Assembly (NCBI GenBank): GCA_030062745.1
Contig: CP099848.1
Coordinates: 18,711,081 to 18,775,080, forward strand
DNA length: 64,000 nucleotides
Source: Capitulum mitella
Lineage: Eukaryota; Arthropoda; Thecostraca; Pollicipedomorpha; Pollicipedidae
Direction of reading: 5' to 3'
In this document: positions 34,720-47,384 of the stretch, piece by piece
Position numbering within the stretch: the first letter of the stretch is position 1
How the letters are laid out: the number at the start of each line of letters is the position of its first letter
Translations under genes and position numbers: made by a program
Notes under the pieces: model-generated
Seen by the model: the letters and a program-made list of their open reading frames with translations, nothing else
Told to the model about the DNA's origin: nothing
Database searches by the model: none

Positions 34720-36028
34720 TTAACCTATTTCTGTTCGTCCGGCAGTGACTGGCCTATCTCGCCATCTTCGACTGGGTGGGGGAGGGGGTTTTATGTCCTC
34801 CCCCCACTTCCATGTCCAGAACCAATCGCCCGATTTCACTGACTTGAACGGCAGCCGATAGCACAGGATCATGCGCTCCAGTGACATATAATTCGTAAAA
34901 TTTGGTCAATGATAACGCCACAGGTCAGGTCAAACACCTAAAAGTGACACTTTTCTCCAATCCCCTAACCAAAAGAAATGCAGACAGAGACCAAAGCTTG
35001 CGTAATACAGATCTCAAGAGGCTCAACCTCATTCCAAGTACAACCTGACTCAACGTCGCCGAAGGTCACGTTGGTTGGTTAGTTATTGGGGCTTAGGGGC
35101 GCACCGACTACCGGGTCATTCGGCGCTCAGCCGAAGGTCAAGGTCACAGGCTAGGTCAAATTTGGCGTCCGCGCTATCAGATCATGGAATGCATGGTTCC
35201 TGGCCGACAAGACACGGAGATTGTAAAAATACCCTTTCATAGAATTTTGTGCACAACTCAAGACTTGAAATGGTTCCTATGGCTGTGCACACGCAACAAT
35301 GCAACATTTTGCATTTTAAAACTCGGAATACACGAAATTCGCGTGCAGCCTCCATACAACACCTGAGGGTGGCACTACAAGCCAATCTGAGCCATGCTGC
35401 ACATTTTCGCGAAATGTTGCACAACATTGCAAAGGCTGGTATATTAACACCAGTCATCCGATGCGTCAAACGAACGTCACTCCTCTATTCGCTAAGCTGA
35501 AATGGGCATTAAAATGTCGCAGGTCAAACTAAAGAAAAAAGGCTGCAATGTTGTAAGAACCTGCTGTATAAGGTGTATGCGCCATTCGACGCAAGCCAAA
35601 CCGGTAATGTATCTGGTCTTACGAACAGTCAGCTTAGTTTGTGTTCGGAAACGTACTTTTTACTGGATCCGGAAAGTCCAAATACACATTTCAATTTGGA
35701 TGACCTAGAATGAGGTCAGAAAAGCTCCATGTTGAACTCTAAGGTCATGCTGATATGCAATGAAAACCGCAGTCATTATGCAGTGTAAAAACACCGATGA
35801 TAAAGCAGCAATGTAAAACTGAACGTCGAATCGCAAAACACGGTTGTCCTTAAGACGCCATTAAGACATGACGTAAGATGACCTTCCCAAATTTTCGTCA
35901 TAATGTACACATCTGATGCAAGAAAAGGCACTGAAAGTTTCCAAGACACAGCATTCATTCATTTGGGAGACATTTAGGCAATGCGCCAGGGGACGTTAAC
36001 CCCCCCCCCCCCATCAATGGCAGGTTAA
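34720..36028 (+). mobile_element. TTAA-flanked MITE, family D, copy 1
   Basis: TTAA at 34,720-34,723 and 36,025-36,028 with termini starting CCTAT and ending AGG. 1.31 kb, about 70 bp longer than its partner at 46,148-47,384. It has poly-G/poly-C runs near both ends like the other families. Contains AGGTCAAGGTCA (35,135-35,146) with another AGGTCA at 35,153. No transposase. Confidence 0.65.
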
Positions 36029-38165
36029 GAAACCATTGCCATACGTGAATTACAACGCAACATGAGTAGAAAGCTCTCCGTCAGGGGCAACGTGCCAGCA
36101 TGCTGCCGCCTGATCGTACCCCTCTGCCGGCGACATCAGCCACCGGCCGGTCGTCAGCGGCGGGCGGCGGTGCGGCCGCGGCGGGGCCAGGCGGACCGGG
36201 CGGTCCCGTCCGGCAGCCACGTTCCCGGCACGGCGACGGCCGCCAACACGGCGCCGTTGCCAGGTTCGGCCGGCGGCCCGAGCCGCCGTCATCGACCGGC
36301 CGCACCGGACCGGGTCGGCGGCGGTTACACAAGTCCCGACCGGTCCCATCCGGCCGCAGAGGCGGCGCCACCACTCCTGGTCGGACAGCCAAACGACACT
36401 TTCGAGCCCTTTCTTTACGTGCATCGCCAGTGAGACAATGGTCAATTTTCCCCAGCCAGGGGGCGGTTGCACCACGGTCCCCCCCCCCGCCCTGTGGTGA
36501 CACCATCGCCCTGCCGGCGGTCCAAACAGCTCCCGACCGGCACCGTCCTGCTGCCTGCCCCGGCCGGCCACGGGCGGTCCTGCTCCCAGCGACGACCTAG
36601 AGGGCGCCGCCGATCGGCCGCCCGGGCAGAAGTGCTGACTGATTACCGGTGGGCAATTACAACACCTACATGCTGAGTTGAGCGGATGGACACATTCATC
36701 CATGTCACGATACTATGTTGCACGTTTTGTGTAGGCATAGACATAGCCTGTCTTACTCAATTCGTCAGGGCTGGAGCCAAGAACCAGCATCATCGAAATC
36801 ACTACCACATCCATCTGTACTACTGTGCCACGTGTCCCTAGAACAGTTCAAACAGATGTTTTTAGGCTTTCCACAGCCCGCTTGGCACAGCTCATTTCTT
36901 AGTTGTTTTGAAGTGATGTATCCGCAACAGAGGCTTAGTTAAGTAACTCTGACTAAGAGGGTGAGATCTCACAGGTGCGAAGCATGTTTTTGGTTCAAGC
37001 CTCTTTCCGGACAGAGGGGGTGGGGGCTTCAGAAGCCCCCCTCCAGACTTTGCTCGCTATTAGCAGGGTTTTGAAGCAGCTTCAAGAAACGCAGTCACTT
37101 TTCCTACCCATTTTTCCGAAGTATTATGCCACATTTTCGTAATTCTATTTTGCTCAGAGGCGGAGCCAGGTAATGCTCTTGGGAAGTACCTTAGGCCGTT
37201 TTTGCCACTGTTCGAAGTAAAAGAAAAATGTCTGCCAAATGTTCAAAGTTAAAGAAAAATGGCTGCCAAAAAATATAATTTTTGAGAAAAAACTTCAAAC
37301 TTAATGAGTGGACAGGTGTAATCTCACGTCATTCACAAGTTCAAGTCAAGATCATGAGTCAAAATTAGTTTTTATGTAAATATTTTTGACGCTTATTTTC
37401 CAAATGCAAAATCTTGAACATATACGACGTAGAACAGGGTCTTGTACGTGCGTTTCAGGTTTCAGCTTGATATCGGGTTGGGTCACGGAACTATCACCTA
37501 AATGTCCATGCGCGTACCCTATATCACGATGGTCATAAACAGCAATTTTAGAAATATGGTGAATTCAAGTGACTGGGAACTTTTCGAGCACTATGAAATG
37601 AGTTCAGTCCATTCCATGTGACTCTGCGGTCATTTGAGGTCAGTTTAGGTCAAAGGTCGTGAGCTGAACTGATACACGTATTACCATGGCAGTTCCCCTT
37701 TTCATGCTCATGGCGCCACCTATGCCAACATTATACATCATATAATATTGGTAACTCAACAATCGTTATCAACAGGGGGCTAATATAAGGTCGACTATAT
37801 GACCTGATCTGACGTACGATCATGACGTGACTCGACGCACGCTTGGGTTTCATTTTTTTGTATTTAGATCTGCCACTGACCCATGAAATGAACCACAAAG
37901 ATAAAGATGCACATCTGGATATGGATTCAGCTTCTACCACGGCGACATCGCACGACCTCAGGTGACCTAAGGTCGTTTCACAACATGGAGTGTACAATTT
38001 AGAATAGCGAAATCGATTTCACTGTCTATTTTCACACCAAAAATCAGCAAAATGGGATTAAGACCCCTCTGTGCTAGTTAATGCCAAATGTGACCTGACC
38101 TCATGACTCTTCATGTGGATCAACAATGCCTGCCATGTTTAGTGACTCCCTTGGCACAAGAATGC
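36029..38165. repeat. Inner left arm; family A-like sequence
   Basis: No gene supported; the GC-rich block 36,080-36,650 is open in several frames only by composition. From about 37,000 the sequence resembles family A inside (GGCGGAGCCAGGTAAT near 37,160, the receptor-like AGGTCAAAGGTCG at 37,647-37,659) but lacks clear TTAA termini. The solo-LTR empty site (GGTCATAAACAGC) is at about 37,531-37,543. Confidence 0.5.
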
Positions 38166-38644
38166 ATTTCAGGCACCAGAATTGTGTTTCAGCTTCTACA
38201 ACAGTGGCCTCACAAGACCAGATGACCAAGGGTCTCTTAACAGCTTGGAAGTGTCTTGAAGCAATTTTGGACTACAAAATCGACTTCAATGCCTATTTTT
38301 ACCCGCGGATTCATAAAAGCGTGTTTTTAGACTCCTTTTTGCTAGTTAACAAAAATGTGAACTGATCTAACTTCATGACCCTTCATGTGGGTAACACCAC
38401 TCACCATGTTTGGTGACCTTCTTGGCCCAGGAATGCATTTCATGTACCAACAAGCCGAAGAAACGGTTCAAAACCGTAAGAAACAAGGCAAACAACTGAC
38501 CTCATGGCACCAATCTTGACCATTACAACAATGACAGTAAAATTCTTAGGCATGTCCACTACTATCCCAGACAGCTTTAGGCCCATCGATCGCAAGGCGT
38601 GACTTGTAGAAGACTTGAAAAAATTGGCAGTTCATCTTTTTACG

Positions 38645-41228
38645 TGACCTAGGTCAGTGGCCTAATACAACCAGTAGCTGAAAATTCTACAGGACTTGCA
38701 CATAGGATGTAAGAAGAGGCACTGGAAATTTATGCATGCTATTTTTCATCAACCAAAGTACTGGGAGGGGGGGGGGCAGCACTGAAATGCTCCCTCTCTA
38801 GTGAGGACAAGGTAAATAAAATCTGTTCTTCATCCTAGGGAAAATCATTACATGTAAACTGTACACATACCAAAGTTTGCAAACTGCTCAATGAAAAACC
38901 AGAGCTCATGGTACACAAGATCACACAAAACTAACTGAAAACTAATGGCATCTTATGTTAATCATGCTAATCATGTACTGTAATCATTATGTCAATAACC
39001 ATTATCTTGACTGTCAACATTACAGATGATCAGGACAATAGTACCTGCTCCACAACTTGAGTTATTTCAAAAGATGCAGGTTTAATAAACATAAACATTT
39101 TATATTACATACATACAGTGTCTACATGGCAGTAAAAATATGCTATGGACAGTATTTGTGCACAGGGTACAATACTGACACCTACAACCAGCTCTCCTAG
39201 GGTACAATAATATGGGTTATTGAGGAACATGTAAATGCTACAGTAATCCTGCGGTAATTCTGGGACATAAGATTCAGGCCAAAGTGCACATCTTATGCTT
39301 ATGTATGTATTACAAATGGACATACACAAAAGCCAAAGCAGAAATGTACTTCACTACAAGCAAATGTGATAGTAAGTATCAGTATGGAAAATGTGTGTGT
39401 ATGCAAATATGTACAATTATGACTGCATGTAGGCCAAAAGCATGCATGACAAATGCACATCACCACAAACAAACCAAAAATATGTACATGCATAATTCCA
39501 AGTGACTGAAAATGCAGCACATAATATATACCATGAGCTTGTATGATTCTGTGTATGTAAGTGGATATGTATGTATTGCAAATATGTGTATGAATGCAAC
39601 AAATGCTTTTGACAAAATGCAATGAAATACTTTAGGGAAGAAATCCATCCCTTAATTTGAATGTCACAAGGTCTACACCAACATTTTTTCATATAAAACA
39701 ATCACAGTCTATGACTGATTTCCATTCTCAATCTTCAACTTCAGCTCTGATAGTGTCAAATCCCATTTTAACTCAAAAGGCTAAAACTATATCAATGCCA
39801 AAAAATACAGGATGACTTATATTCCACACCCATATTCAGTAGCCAGGATTGTTACCAAATGTTACAATGTCACATCAACTACTGTAAAAACATGATGTTG
39901 TGCAAGGTGCCAAGGGCTCAATGATTTACTGATTGGTTGATTGCCAGCATTTAAGAGTGGCAATACCATGCAACTTTTCAGGCCATATGGTGCCCCTCAC
40001 ACTATAGGCAAGATAATAGTTGGATTAGATTGTCAATCTGCCCATTTAATATGTCTATACATGCATTTTGATAAGCACAAATCCTAATTTGGTTTCAGTC
40101 CATTGCATGCTATCCAATGCATGATGGCATGTTGATTGTTAGGATACCAATCATAAGATATTGATGAACAATCCATGCAACTCACACAACCATTGCATCA
40201 TTGCTAAAGTACAGTTTGGCACAACCATCAGTACAATGGGTGGTGCAATACCTGCAAGTAGTTCTTTTGCCACAGAGATCACTAAGTCAATTTTTATCAC
40301 TGACAGCCTTTTAGGAATATCCATAATATGGCCAAAATGCATTCTGTGACATAACCCATTCAGCAACAGGTTATGAACACTAAGCCTTCACATTTCAAAA
40401 CCAAGGTAGAGGCAAGATATCATCTTTGCATCTCTTCACACCTTTACTCCAAATATCATGCAGAAAAACAGACAGACTTACATAATAAATAACAAATTGA
40501 TTACACTCCCAACACCATTTTCAAAGCACATGAAGTTATAGTGTACCACAGATAAACAACTCAATTTACAAGGATGCCTCAATGCACTGGGCAAAAACTG
40601 ATGACATCATCAGTACTGACAGAAATTGAATTACTATTACTATCTGGTATTACTATACCATTATTATGATTATTACTATCATTACTATTATTATCAGTCT
40701 TATTAAAAATTCATCATATTAACTAGAACATCCTACATCACAACATGTGCAGCACTGCAGTACTTGAGATGCCCTTGTCAAAATAATTATATAAGAATCA
40801 AGCAAAAGCCAAAAACCAGTTGCACAGCAGTTGGAACAGATGGAGTGACAAAATTATTTTAACTTTCATATTTTATATCCTGGAACACTCCTTCAGAATT
40901 TGCTTTGGCATTGTCTTGTATCTGGTGTAAATGTAATGGACAGTTATCATTTTAACTTAGTGTATGTGCTATGTGTAATGGTATTTATATCACCATTCCA
41001 GACTGTTAAGAGCCATGGCAAAATTGTGAAACACATCATGTGCATCCAGTGCTGAGCAAAGCTGCCTAGATTTTTGTGTTTCCAGACTAAACAATGATTT
41101 TAAAATTAAGTTCCTATATTCTGACTCCCAAAGGTGTAACTGCAGGCTGTATCTCAAAACATGACTGTGATTAGTACCAAAATGATACCTGCAATAGTCC
41201 CTACATGAGTATAGGAATAAGATGGCCT
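38645..41228. other. CpG-depleted AT-rich block
   Basis: Reading base by base I find only one CG dinucleotide (at about 39,252) in nearly 2.6 kb, whereas flanking sequence has CG every few tens of bases. The block is rich in TG and CA, the expected products of methyl-cytosine deamination. No long reading frame, no splice structure recognised. It could be a methylated long 3' UTR or gene body, or old silenced or foreign DNA. Confidence 0.85.
40631..40696. repeat. ATT-rich degenerate trinucleotide repeat
   Basis: Imperfect TTACTA/ATTATTA triplets across about 65 bp. Confidence 0.7.
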
Positions 41229-42482
41229 GCCGGACCATGGCCAGTTCAATCCACACTACATTTTCTTAACTTGTCCTATGGGACTGTAAACATAAATTGC
41301 CAGACTGCCAGCATTTTCCGAAGTCTGTAACACCCACAAATCCCTCGGTCCTGCCTGAGAGTACATTTTTTCGACCCACAACACTATTAAAAGACATTTA
41401 CTGACACGTTTACACAAATGTGAGTCATTCCTGTCCCATATGTGGTTTGAAAATCTAAGTAATATCGACGTTCTCCCAGGCTCAGCGCTGCCGGCTGGAA
41501 GCACTGCTTACCTAAAAACGCTGTCAGATGAATACCAACGATCTTCTCCACAGCGACCCTGGCCCAACCGGATCAACACCACCCCGCTCTCCTCCACCTC
41601 GCAGGTTGACGACCAGCGACACCCACGTACTTTCCCGTCCTCTGTGTGTAGGTGTATGGAGCTTGCCTCTGTGTACCTGCGTCATTCGCCTGAGTCATGA
41701 CCTTTGCAGGCGCGGCAATCAGCTGCCCTTCATACGGTTCTTTTTCTTTTGTTTTTGATCACGAGATACACGATGAAATGATTGGTGAAAAGATAAACGA
41801 TGAAAGGAATGATCCCATTAACAAGTAATCTGAATTAAGTTAACGACACGTTACAACCTCTAATCCTTAGAAGCCAATCCGTAAGATACATTATTGCTCC
41901 AAATTCTACGTTTAAGGCTGTTCATAGCGTTTCCATGGTTTTCCCAGAGTCCTATTTAATTCTTGGTTGTGCTCTATTTACAACGTTTGCGTGACGCTTC
42001 GAACGGGCGTAGGCCAATGAATACCTGCATTCATTGCAGGAGTGTCGATTGTATTCTTCTGAGAGGACCCTGCCCCTCCCCCCCCGATATTGGTTTACCT
42101 CCCCTAAACTGGGTGGGCCCGCAGTATTTTTTATGCTAGTTTCAAAAGGACATGGACAATAATAGCAAGCAAAACGCCTATGGTTCATTGTTATGCCGAT
42201 GAACAAGGAAGTGGTGCCAATGAGACACAAAAATAATCGGTGCGGATCAAGACCAGCTTAATGACACTTCAAAACGCGAAATATCAAAAGCAAACAGACG
42301 CTGAAATCACAAAATATAGGTTTATAAATAATAATGCATAATATTTTATCAAACAGAAATAATAGCTTTCCGCGCTGGCTTACCCAGATACAGGGGCGCA
42401 GCCAAGATATTCGTAAGGGGGACCCGGGGCTCAGTGTGGACTGGGATCATCCGAAAACCGTCTGACGGGAAGACGATGTGCA

Positions 42483-43388
42483 ATGGTTTTCACAAAAATG
42501 CAGGCGGGGGGGAGGTGGTGGCGGGTCTTCCGGGCCCTCTTTGGCTGCTCCTGTGCCCAGACACGTGATTCGAGATCGGGATTCCATATGTTTGGGTTGG
42601 CCCAATGGATACAGGGCCTATTTCAAGGAGAAATGTCTGCGGGGCAATTCCGCGAACGAGGGGCATCGACCGAAACTTCCCCTCCATCCTCTAGGGACAT
42701 CAAACTGAGCAATCCGACAGCTCCACCGATCTCGGGTGCAACACGTCTCATCGCCAGCAGAGCGGCAGCTCTGCGCTCGCATGACCACGGCTCGGACCTG
42801 TACCGCGAAGCAAATAGGGCTGTAAGATCTGCGATAAAGAACGACGCGAAACAGGACGTCGCTGATAGAATCAACTCGCGAGGACCAGGCTCTGTGTGGC
42901 GTAACATGTGCCACATCACAGGTGGCAAACGACCTAGCCAAAAAGTAGTGCCGTCTTTCGGTCCTGACGTCCTCAATAACGTCAAGGTGTGACCACAAGT
43001 GGCCGCCGAGGTTGCCGGACGTGGTGCTGCTTCCAGCCTCCCAGTCCGGCTGCCCCGTGTCGGTGCATGCGCCTTCCGGGTGCAACCGATCTCCTCCGAC
43101 CACCTGCGACGCACTGTTTTTAGCATGAGGAACTCAGCAGCGTGCGGTACTGACGGACTCCGTATTATAATTTTTAAGATGTCTTTTAGCTCAATTGGAC
43201 CTGTCCTACTGCACATCGTCAATGCGTGCCTGACAAAAAATGGCGTACCAGCCTCATGGAAGCATGCTATTATACACCTCATCTTCAAATCCGGTGACCC
43301 TCGAAACCCCTCCAATTTTCGACCTATCTCTGCCGTTCCAGCCACTGCCAAGATAGTTGAGAGAGTTGTTCAAAACCAACTCTTGGCA
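42483..43388 (+). pseudogene. LINE ORF2 fragment (linker and N-terminal reverse transcriptase)
   Basis: 42,640-42,992 encodes a linker typical of non-LTR retrotransposons (LYREANRAVRSAIKND, SVWRNMCHITGGKR). A stop follows at about 42,990. The next frame (from 42,999) carries the start of the RT domain (ACGTDGLRI, VPASWKHAIIHLIFKSGDP, NFRPISAVPATAKIVERVVQ). The catalytic FADD-type motif is absent because the element stops at 43,388, precisely where the right palindrome arm begins. It is a different, more CR1/L2- or Jockey-like lineage than the LINE at 49-56 kb. Inactive. Confidence 0.8.
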
Positions 43389-44011
43389 TTCTTGTGCCAA
43401 GGGAGTCACTAAACATGGCAGACATTGTTGATCCACATGAAGAGTCATGAGGTCAGGCCACATTTGGCATTAACCAGCAAAGAGGGGTCTTACATCCCAT
43501 TTTGCTGATTTTTGGGGTGAAAATAGACAGTGAAATCGATTTTGCTATTCTAAATTGTACGCTCCGTGTTGTGAAATGACCTTAGGTCACCTGAGGTCGT
43601 GCGACGTCGCCGTGGTAGAAGCTGAATCCATATCCAGATGTGCAACTTTATCTTTCTGGTTCATTTCATGGGTCAGTGGCAGATCTTAATACAAAAAGAT
43701 GAAACCCAAGCGTGCGTCGAGTCACGTCATGATCGTACGTCAGATCAGGTCATATAATCGACCTTATGTTAGCCCCCTGTTGATAATGATTGTTGAGTTA
43801 CCAATATTGTATAATGTATAGGTATAGGTGGCGCCATGGGCATGAAAAGGGGAACTGCCATGGTAATACGTTTATCAGTTCAGCTCACGACCTTTGACCT
43901 AAACTGACCTCAAATGACCGCAGAGTCACATGGAATGGACTGAATTCATTTCATAGTGCTCGAAAAGTTTCCAGTCACTTGAATTCACCACATTTCTAAA
44001 ATTGCTGTTTA

Positions 44012-44645
44012 TGTAAAGAATAATAAGGCCACGGTGCCGTGCGCGGCTCCGGCCGCACACACAACCGTCTCGGAGCGCCGCCGCTAGGGGGCAGGTTGAG
44101 CCGCGGCCTGTGCGGCCGCCAGGAGGCGGCAAGGGCTGTGTCCCGGCGTTGCGGCCGCCAGGTGGTCTGAGTGTGTAGCCCGCCCATCGCGGCAGTTCGC
44201 ACCGTGGCTTCCTTGGGGTAGGTCCTACGGGTATTGGGCTAAAGAGGGTAGCGGAATTTTGGGGCCGGGATTTTCCCTATGTTGCGCATTCGGCTTGGTG
44301 TAAATCATAGTTCATCATATGTGTTCGTCCGCGTCACTTTGATGTAAATGTTCGCTTCTTAATATAACCTTTGAGAATTAACTGTAAGTGTTTCCTCTCC
44401 TTCGTGCGATCTGCCGAGGCTGCTCTACGGTGAACGCTAATCAGCCAACCGGGTTGCACGTAACGACCGTGTGGCAGGCGGTGCAGTAGCGGTAGCCTTG
44501 TTGTGTCTGTTGAGAGGAGACCTCGCCAGTGAACCGAGTCATGAACGGGAAACTGGGAGGTCTGGCGTCGCCGGCTGGTGCAAAGCGCGGGTCGGTGGTG
44601 TGTGAAAAACGCGTGTCTGGCACGAAGTGCGCGCGCGTGTCTACA
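44012..44645. mobile_element. Solo-LTR-like insertion with 4-bp target duplication
   Basis: 634 bp absent from the left arm. It starts TGTAAAG and ends TCTACA, so it has TG...CA ends and a TGTA/TACA inverted terminus. It is flanked by TTTA at 44,008-44,011 and 44,646-44,649; the left arm has one TTTA (as TAAA) at the matching place. TG...CA ends and a 4-6-bp duplication are characteristic of LTR retrotransposons. No second LTR or internal gene is present. The family is not identified. Confidence 0.7.
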
Positions 44646-46147
44646 TTTATGACCATCGTGATATAGGGTACGCGCATTGACATTTAGGTGATAGCCCCGT
44701 GACCCAACCCGATATCAAGCTGAAACCCTAAACGCACGTACAAGACCCTGTTCTAAGTCGTATATGTTTAGGATTTTGCATTTGGAAAATAAGCGTCAAA
44801 AACATTTACATAAAAACAAATTTTGACTCATGATCTTGACTTGAACTTGTGAATGACGTGAGAACCTGTCCACTCATTAAGTTTGAAGTTTTTTCTCAAA
44901 AATTATATTTTTTGGCAGCCATTTTTCTTTAACTTTGAACATTTGGCAGACATTTTTCTTTTACTTCGAACAGTGGCAAAAACGGCCTAAGGTACTTCCC
45001 AAGAACATTACCTGGCTCCGCCACTGAGCACAATAGAATTATGAAAATGTGGCATAATACTTCGGAAAAATAGGTAGGAAAAGTGACTGCGTTTCTTGAA
45101 GCTGCTTCAAAATCCTGCTAATAGCGAACAAAGTCCGGAGGGGGCCTTCTGAAGCCCCCACCCTCTCTGTCCGGAAAGAGGCTTGAACCAGAAACATGCT
45201 TCGCACCTGTGAGATCTCACCGTCGTAGTCAGAGTTACTTAACTAAGCCTCTGTTGCGGATGCATCACTTCAAAACAACTAAGAAATGAGCTATGCCAAG
45301 CGGGCTGTGGAAAGGCTAAAAACATCTGTTTGAACTGTTCTAGGGACACGTGGCACAGTAGTACAGATGGATGTGGTAGTGATTTCGATGATGCTGGTTC
45401 TTGGCTCCAGCCCTGACGAATTGAGTAAGACAGACTATGCCTATGCCTACACAAAACGTGCAACAGAGGAACATGACATGGATGGATGTGTCCATCCGTT
45501 CAACTCAGCATGCAGGTGTTGTAATTGCCCACCGGTAATCAGTCAGCACTTCTGCCGGGCGGCCGATCGGCGGCGCCCTCTAGGTCGTCGCTGGGAGCAG
45601 GACCGCCCGTGGCCGGCCGGGGCAGGCAGCAGGACGGTGCCGGTCGGGAGCTGTTTGGACCGCCGGCAGGACAATGGTGTCACCACAGGGCGGGGGGGGG
45701 GGGGAGACCGTGGTGCAACCGCCCCCTGGCTGGGGAAAATTGACCATTGTCTCACTGGCGATGCACGTAAAGAAAGGGCTCGAAAGTGTCGTTTGGCCGT
45801 CCGACCAGGAGTGGTGGCGCCGCCTCTGCGGCCGAACGGGACCGGGTCTTGTGTAACCGCCGCCGACCCGGTCCGGTGCGGCCGGTCGATGACGGCGGCT
45901 CGGGCCGCCGGCCGAACCTGGCAACGGCGCCGTGTTGGCGGCCGTCGCCGTGCCGGGAACGTGGCTGCTGGACGGGACCACCCGGTCCGCCTGGCCCCGC
46001 CGCGGCCGCACCGCCGTCCGCCGCTGACGACCGGCCGGTGGCTGATGTCGCCGGCAGAGGGGTGCGATCAGCCGGCAGCATGGTGGCACGTTTGACGGAG
46101 AGCGTTCTGCTCATGTTGCGTTGTAATTCACGTATGGCAATGGTTTC

Positions 46148-47384
46148 TTAACCCGCCATTGATGGGAGGGGGGGCTAACGTCCCCTGGCGCATTGCCTAA
46201 ATATCTCCCAAGTGAACGAATGCTGCGTCTTGGAAACTTTCAGTACCTTTTCTTGCATCAGATGTGTATATCGTGACGAAAATTTGGGAAGGAGGTCATC
46301 TTACGTCATGTCTTAATGGCGTCATAAGGACAACCGTGTTTTGCGATTCGACGTTCAGTTTTACATTGCTGCTTCATCATCGGTGTTTTTTCACTACATG
46401 ATGACCGCGATTTTCATTGCATATCAGGATGACCTCAGAGTTCAACAGGGAGCTTTTCTGACCTCGTTCTAGGTCATCCTAATCGAAATATATATTTGGA
46501 CATTCCGGATCCAGTAAAAAATACGTTTCCGAACACAAACTAAACTGACTGTTCATAAGACCAAATACATTACTGGTTTGGCTTGCGTCGAATGGCACAT
46601 ACACCTTATACAGCAGGTTCTTAAACATTGCAGCCTTTTTCTTTAGTTTGACCTGCGACATTTTAATGCCCATTTCAGCTTAGCGAGTAGAGAAGTGGCG
46701 TTCGTTTGACGCTTCGGATGACTGGTGTTAATATACCAGCCTTTGCAACGTTGTGCAACATTTCGCGAAAATGTGCAGCATGGCTCATATTGGCTTGTAG
46801 GGCCACCCTCAGGTGTTGTATGGAGGCTGCATGCGAATTTCGTATATTCCGAGTTTTAAAATGCAAAATGTTGCATTGTTGCGTGTGCGCGGCAATAAGA
46901 ACCATTCCAGTTCTTGAGTTGTGCACAGAGGTCTAAAAAAGGGTGTTTTTACAATCTCGGTGTCTTGTCAGCCAGGAACCATGCATTCCATGACCTGATA
47001 GCGCGGACGCCAAATTTGACCTAGCCTGTGACCTTGACCTTCGGTGACGTTGAGTTAGGTATTACTTAGAATGAGGTTGAGCTTCTTGAGACATGTATTA
47101 CGCAAGGTTTGATCTCTGTCTGTATTTCTTGTGGTTAGGCGATTGGAGAAAAGTGTCACTTTTAGGTGTTTGACCTGACCTGTGGCGTGATCATGGACCA
47201 AATTTTACAAATTATATGTCACTGGACTGCATGATCCTGTGCTATCGGCTGCCGTTCAAGTCAGTGAAATCGGGCGATTGGTTCTGGACATGGAAGCGGG
47301 AGGGGGACGTAAAACCCGCTCCCCCCAGTCAGTCGAAGATGGCGAGATAGCCCAGTCACTGCCGGACGAACAGAAATAGGTTAA
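46148..47384 (-). mobile_element. TTAA-flanked MITE, family D, copy 2 (right arm)
   Basis: TTAA at 46,148-46,151 and 47,381-47,384; reverse complement of 34,720-36,028 with small deletions. Confidence 0.65.

Larger units (their letters stand above)
26495..38165. repeat. GCH1: Left arm of a giant inverted duplication
   Basis: This arm is the reverse complement of 43,389-63,135. Landmarks pair in exact reverse order: 26,560 with 63,065; the family B element 27,626-28,847 with 60,782-61,997; GCH1 30,125-30,859 with 58,804-59,538; 31,391-32,606 with 57,080-58,268; 34,720-36,028 with 46,148-47,384; 37,540 with 44,010; 38,165 with 43,389. GCH1 is 735 bp in both with six amino-acid differences. This arm has the empty sites for the LINE and the solo LTR found in the other arm, so it is closer to the ancestral layout. 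Confidence 0.93.
38166..43388. other. Spacer (loop) between the palindrome arms
   Basis: Single-copy within this window. It contains, in order, transition sequence, a CpG-depleted AT-rich block (38,645-41,228), unremarkable sequence to about 42,380 with no recognised gene, and a LINE fragment ending at the right-arm boundary. Chance open frames near 41,440-41,760 show no domain. Confidence 0.6.
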
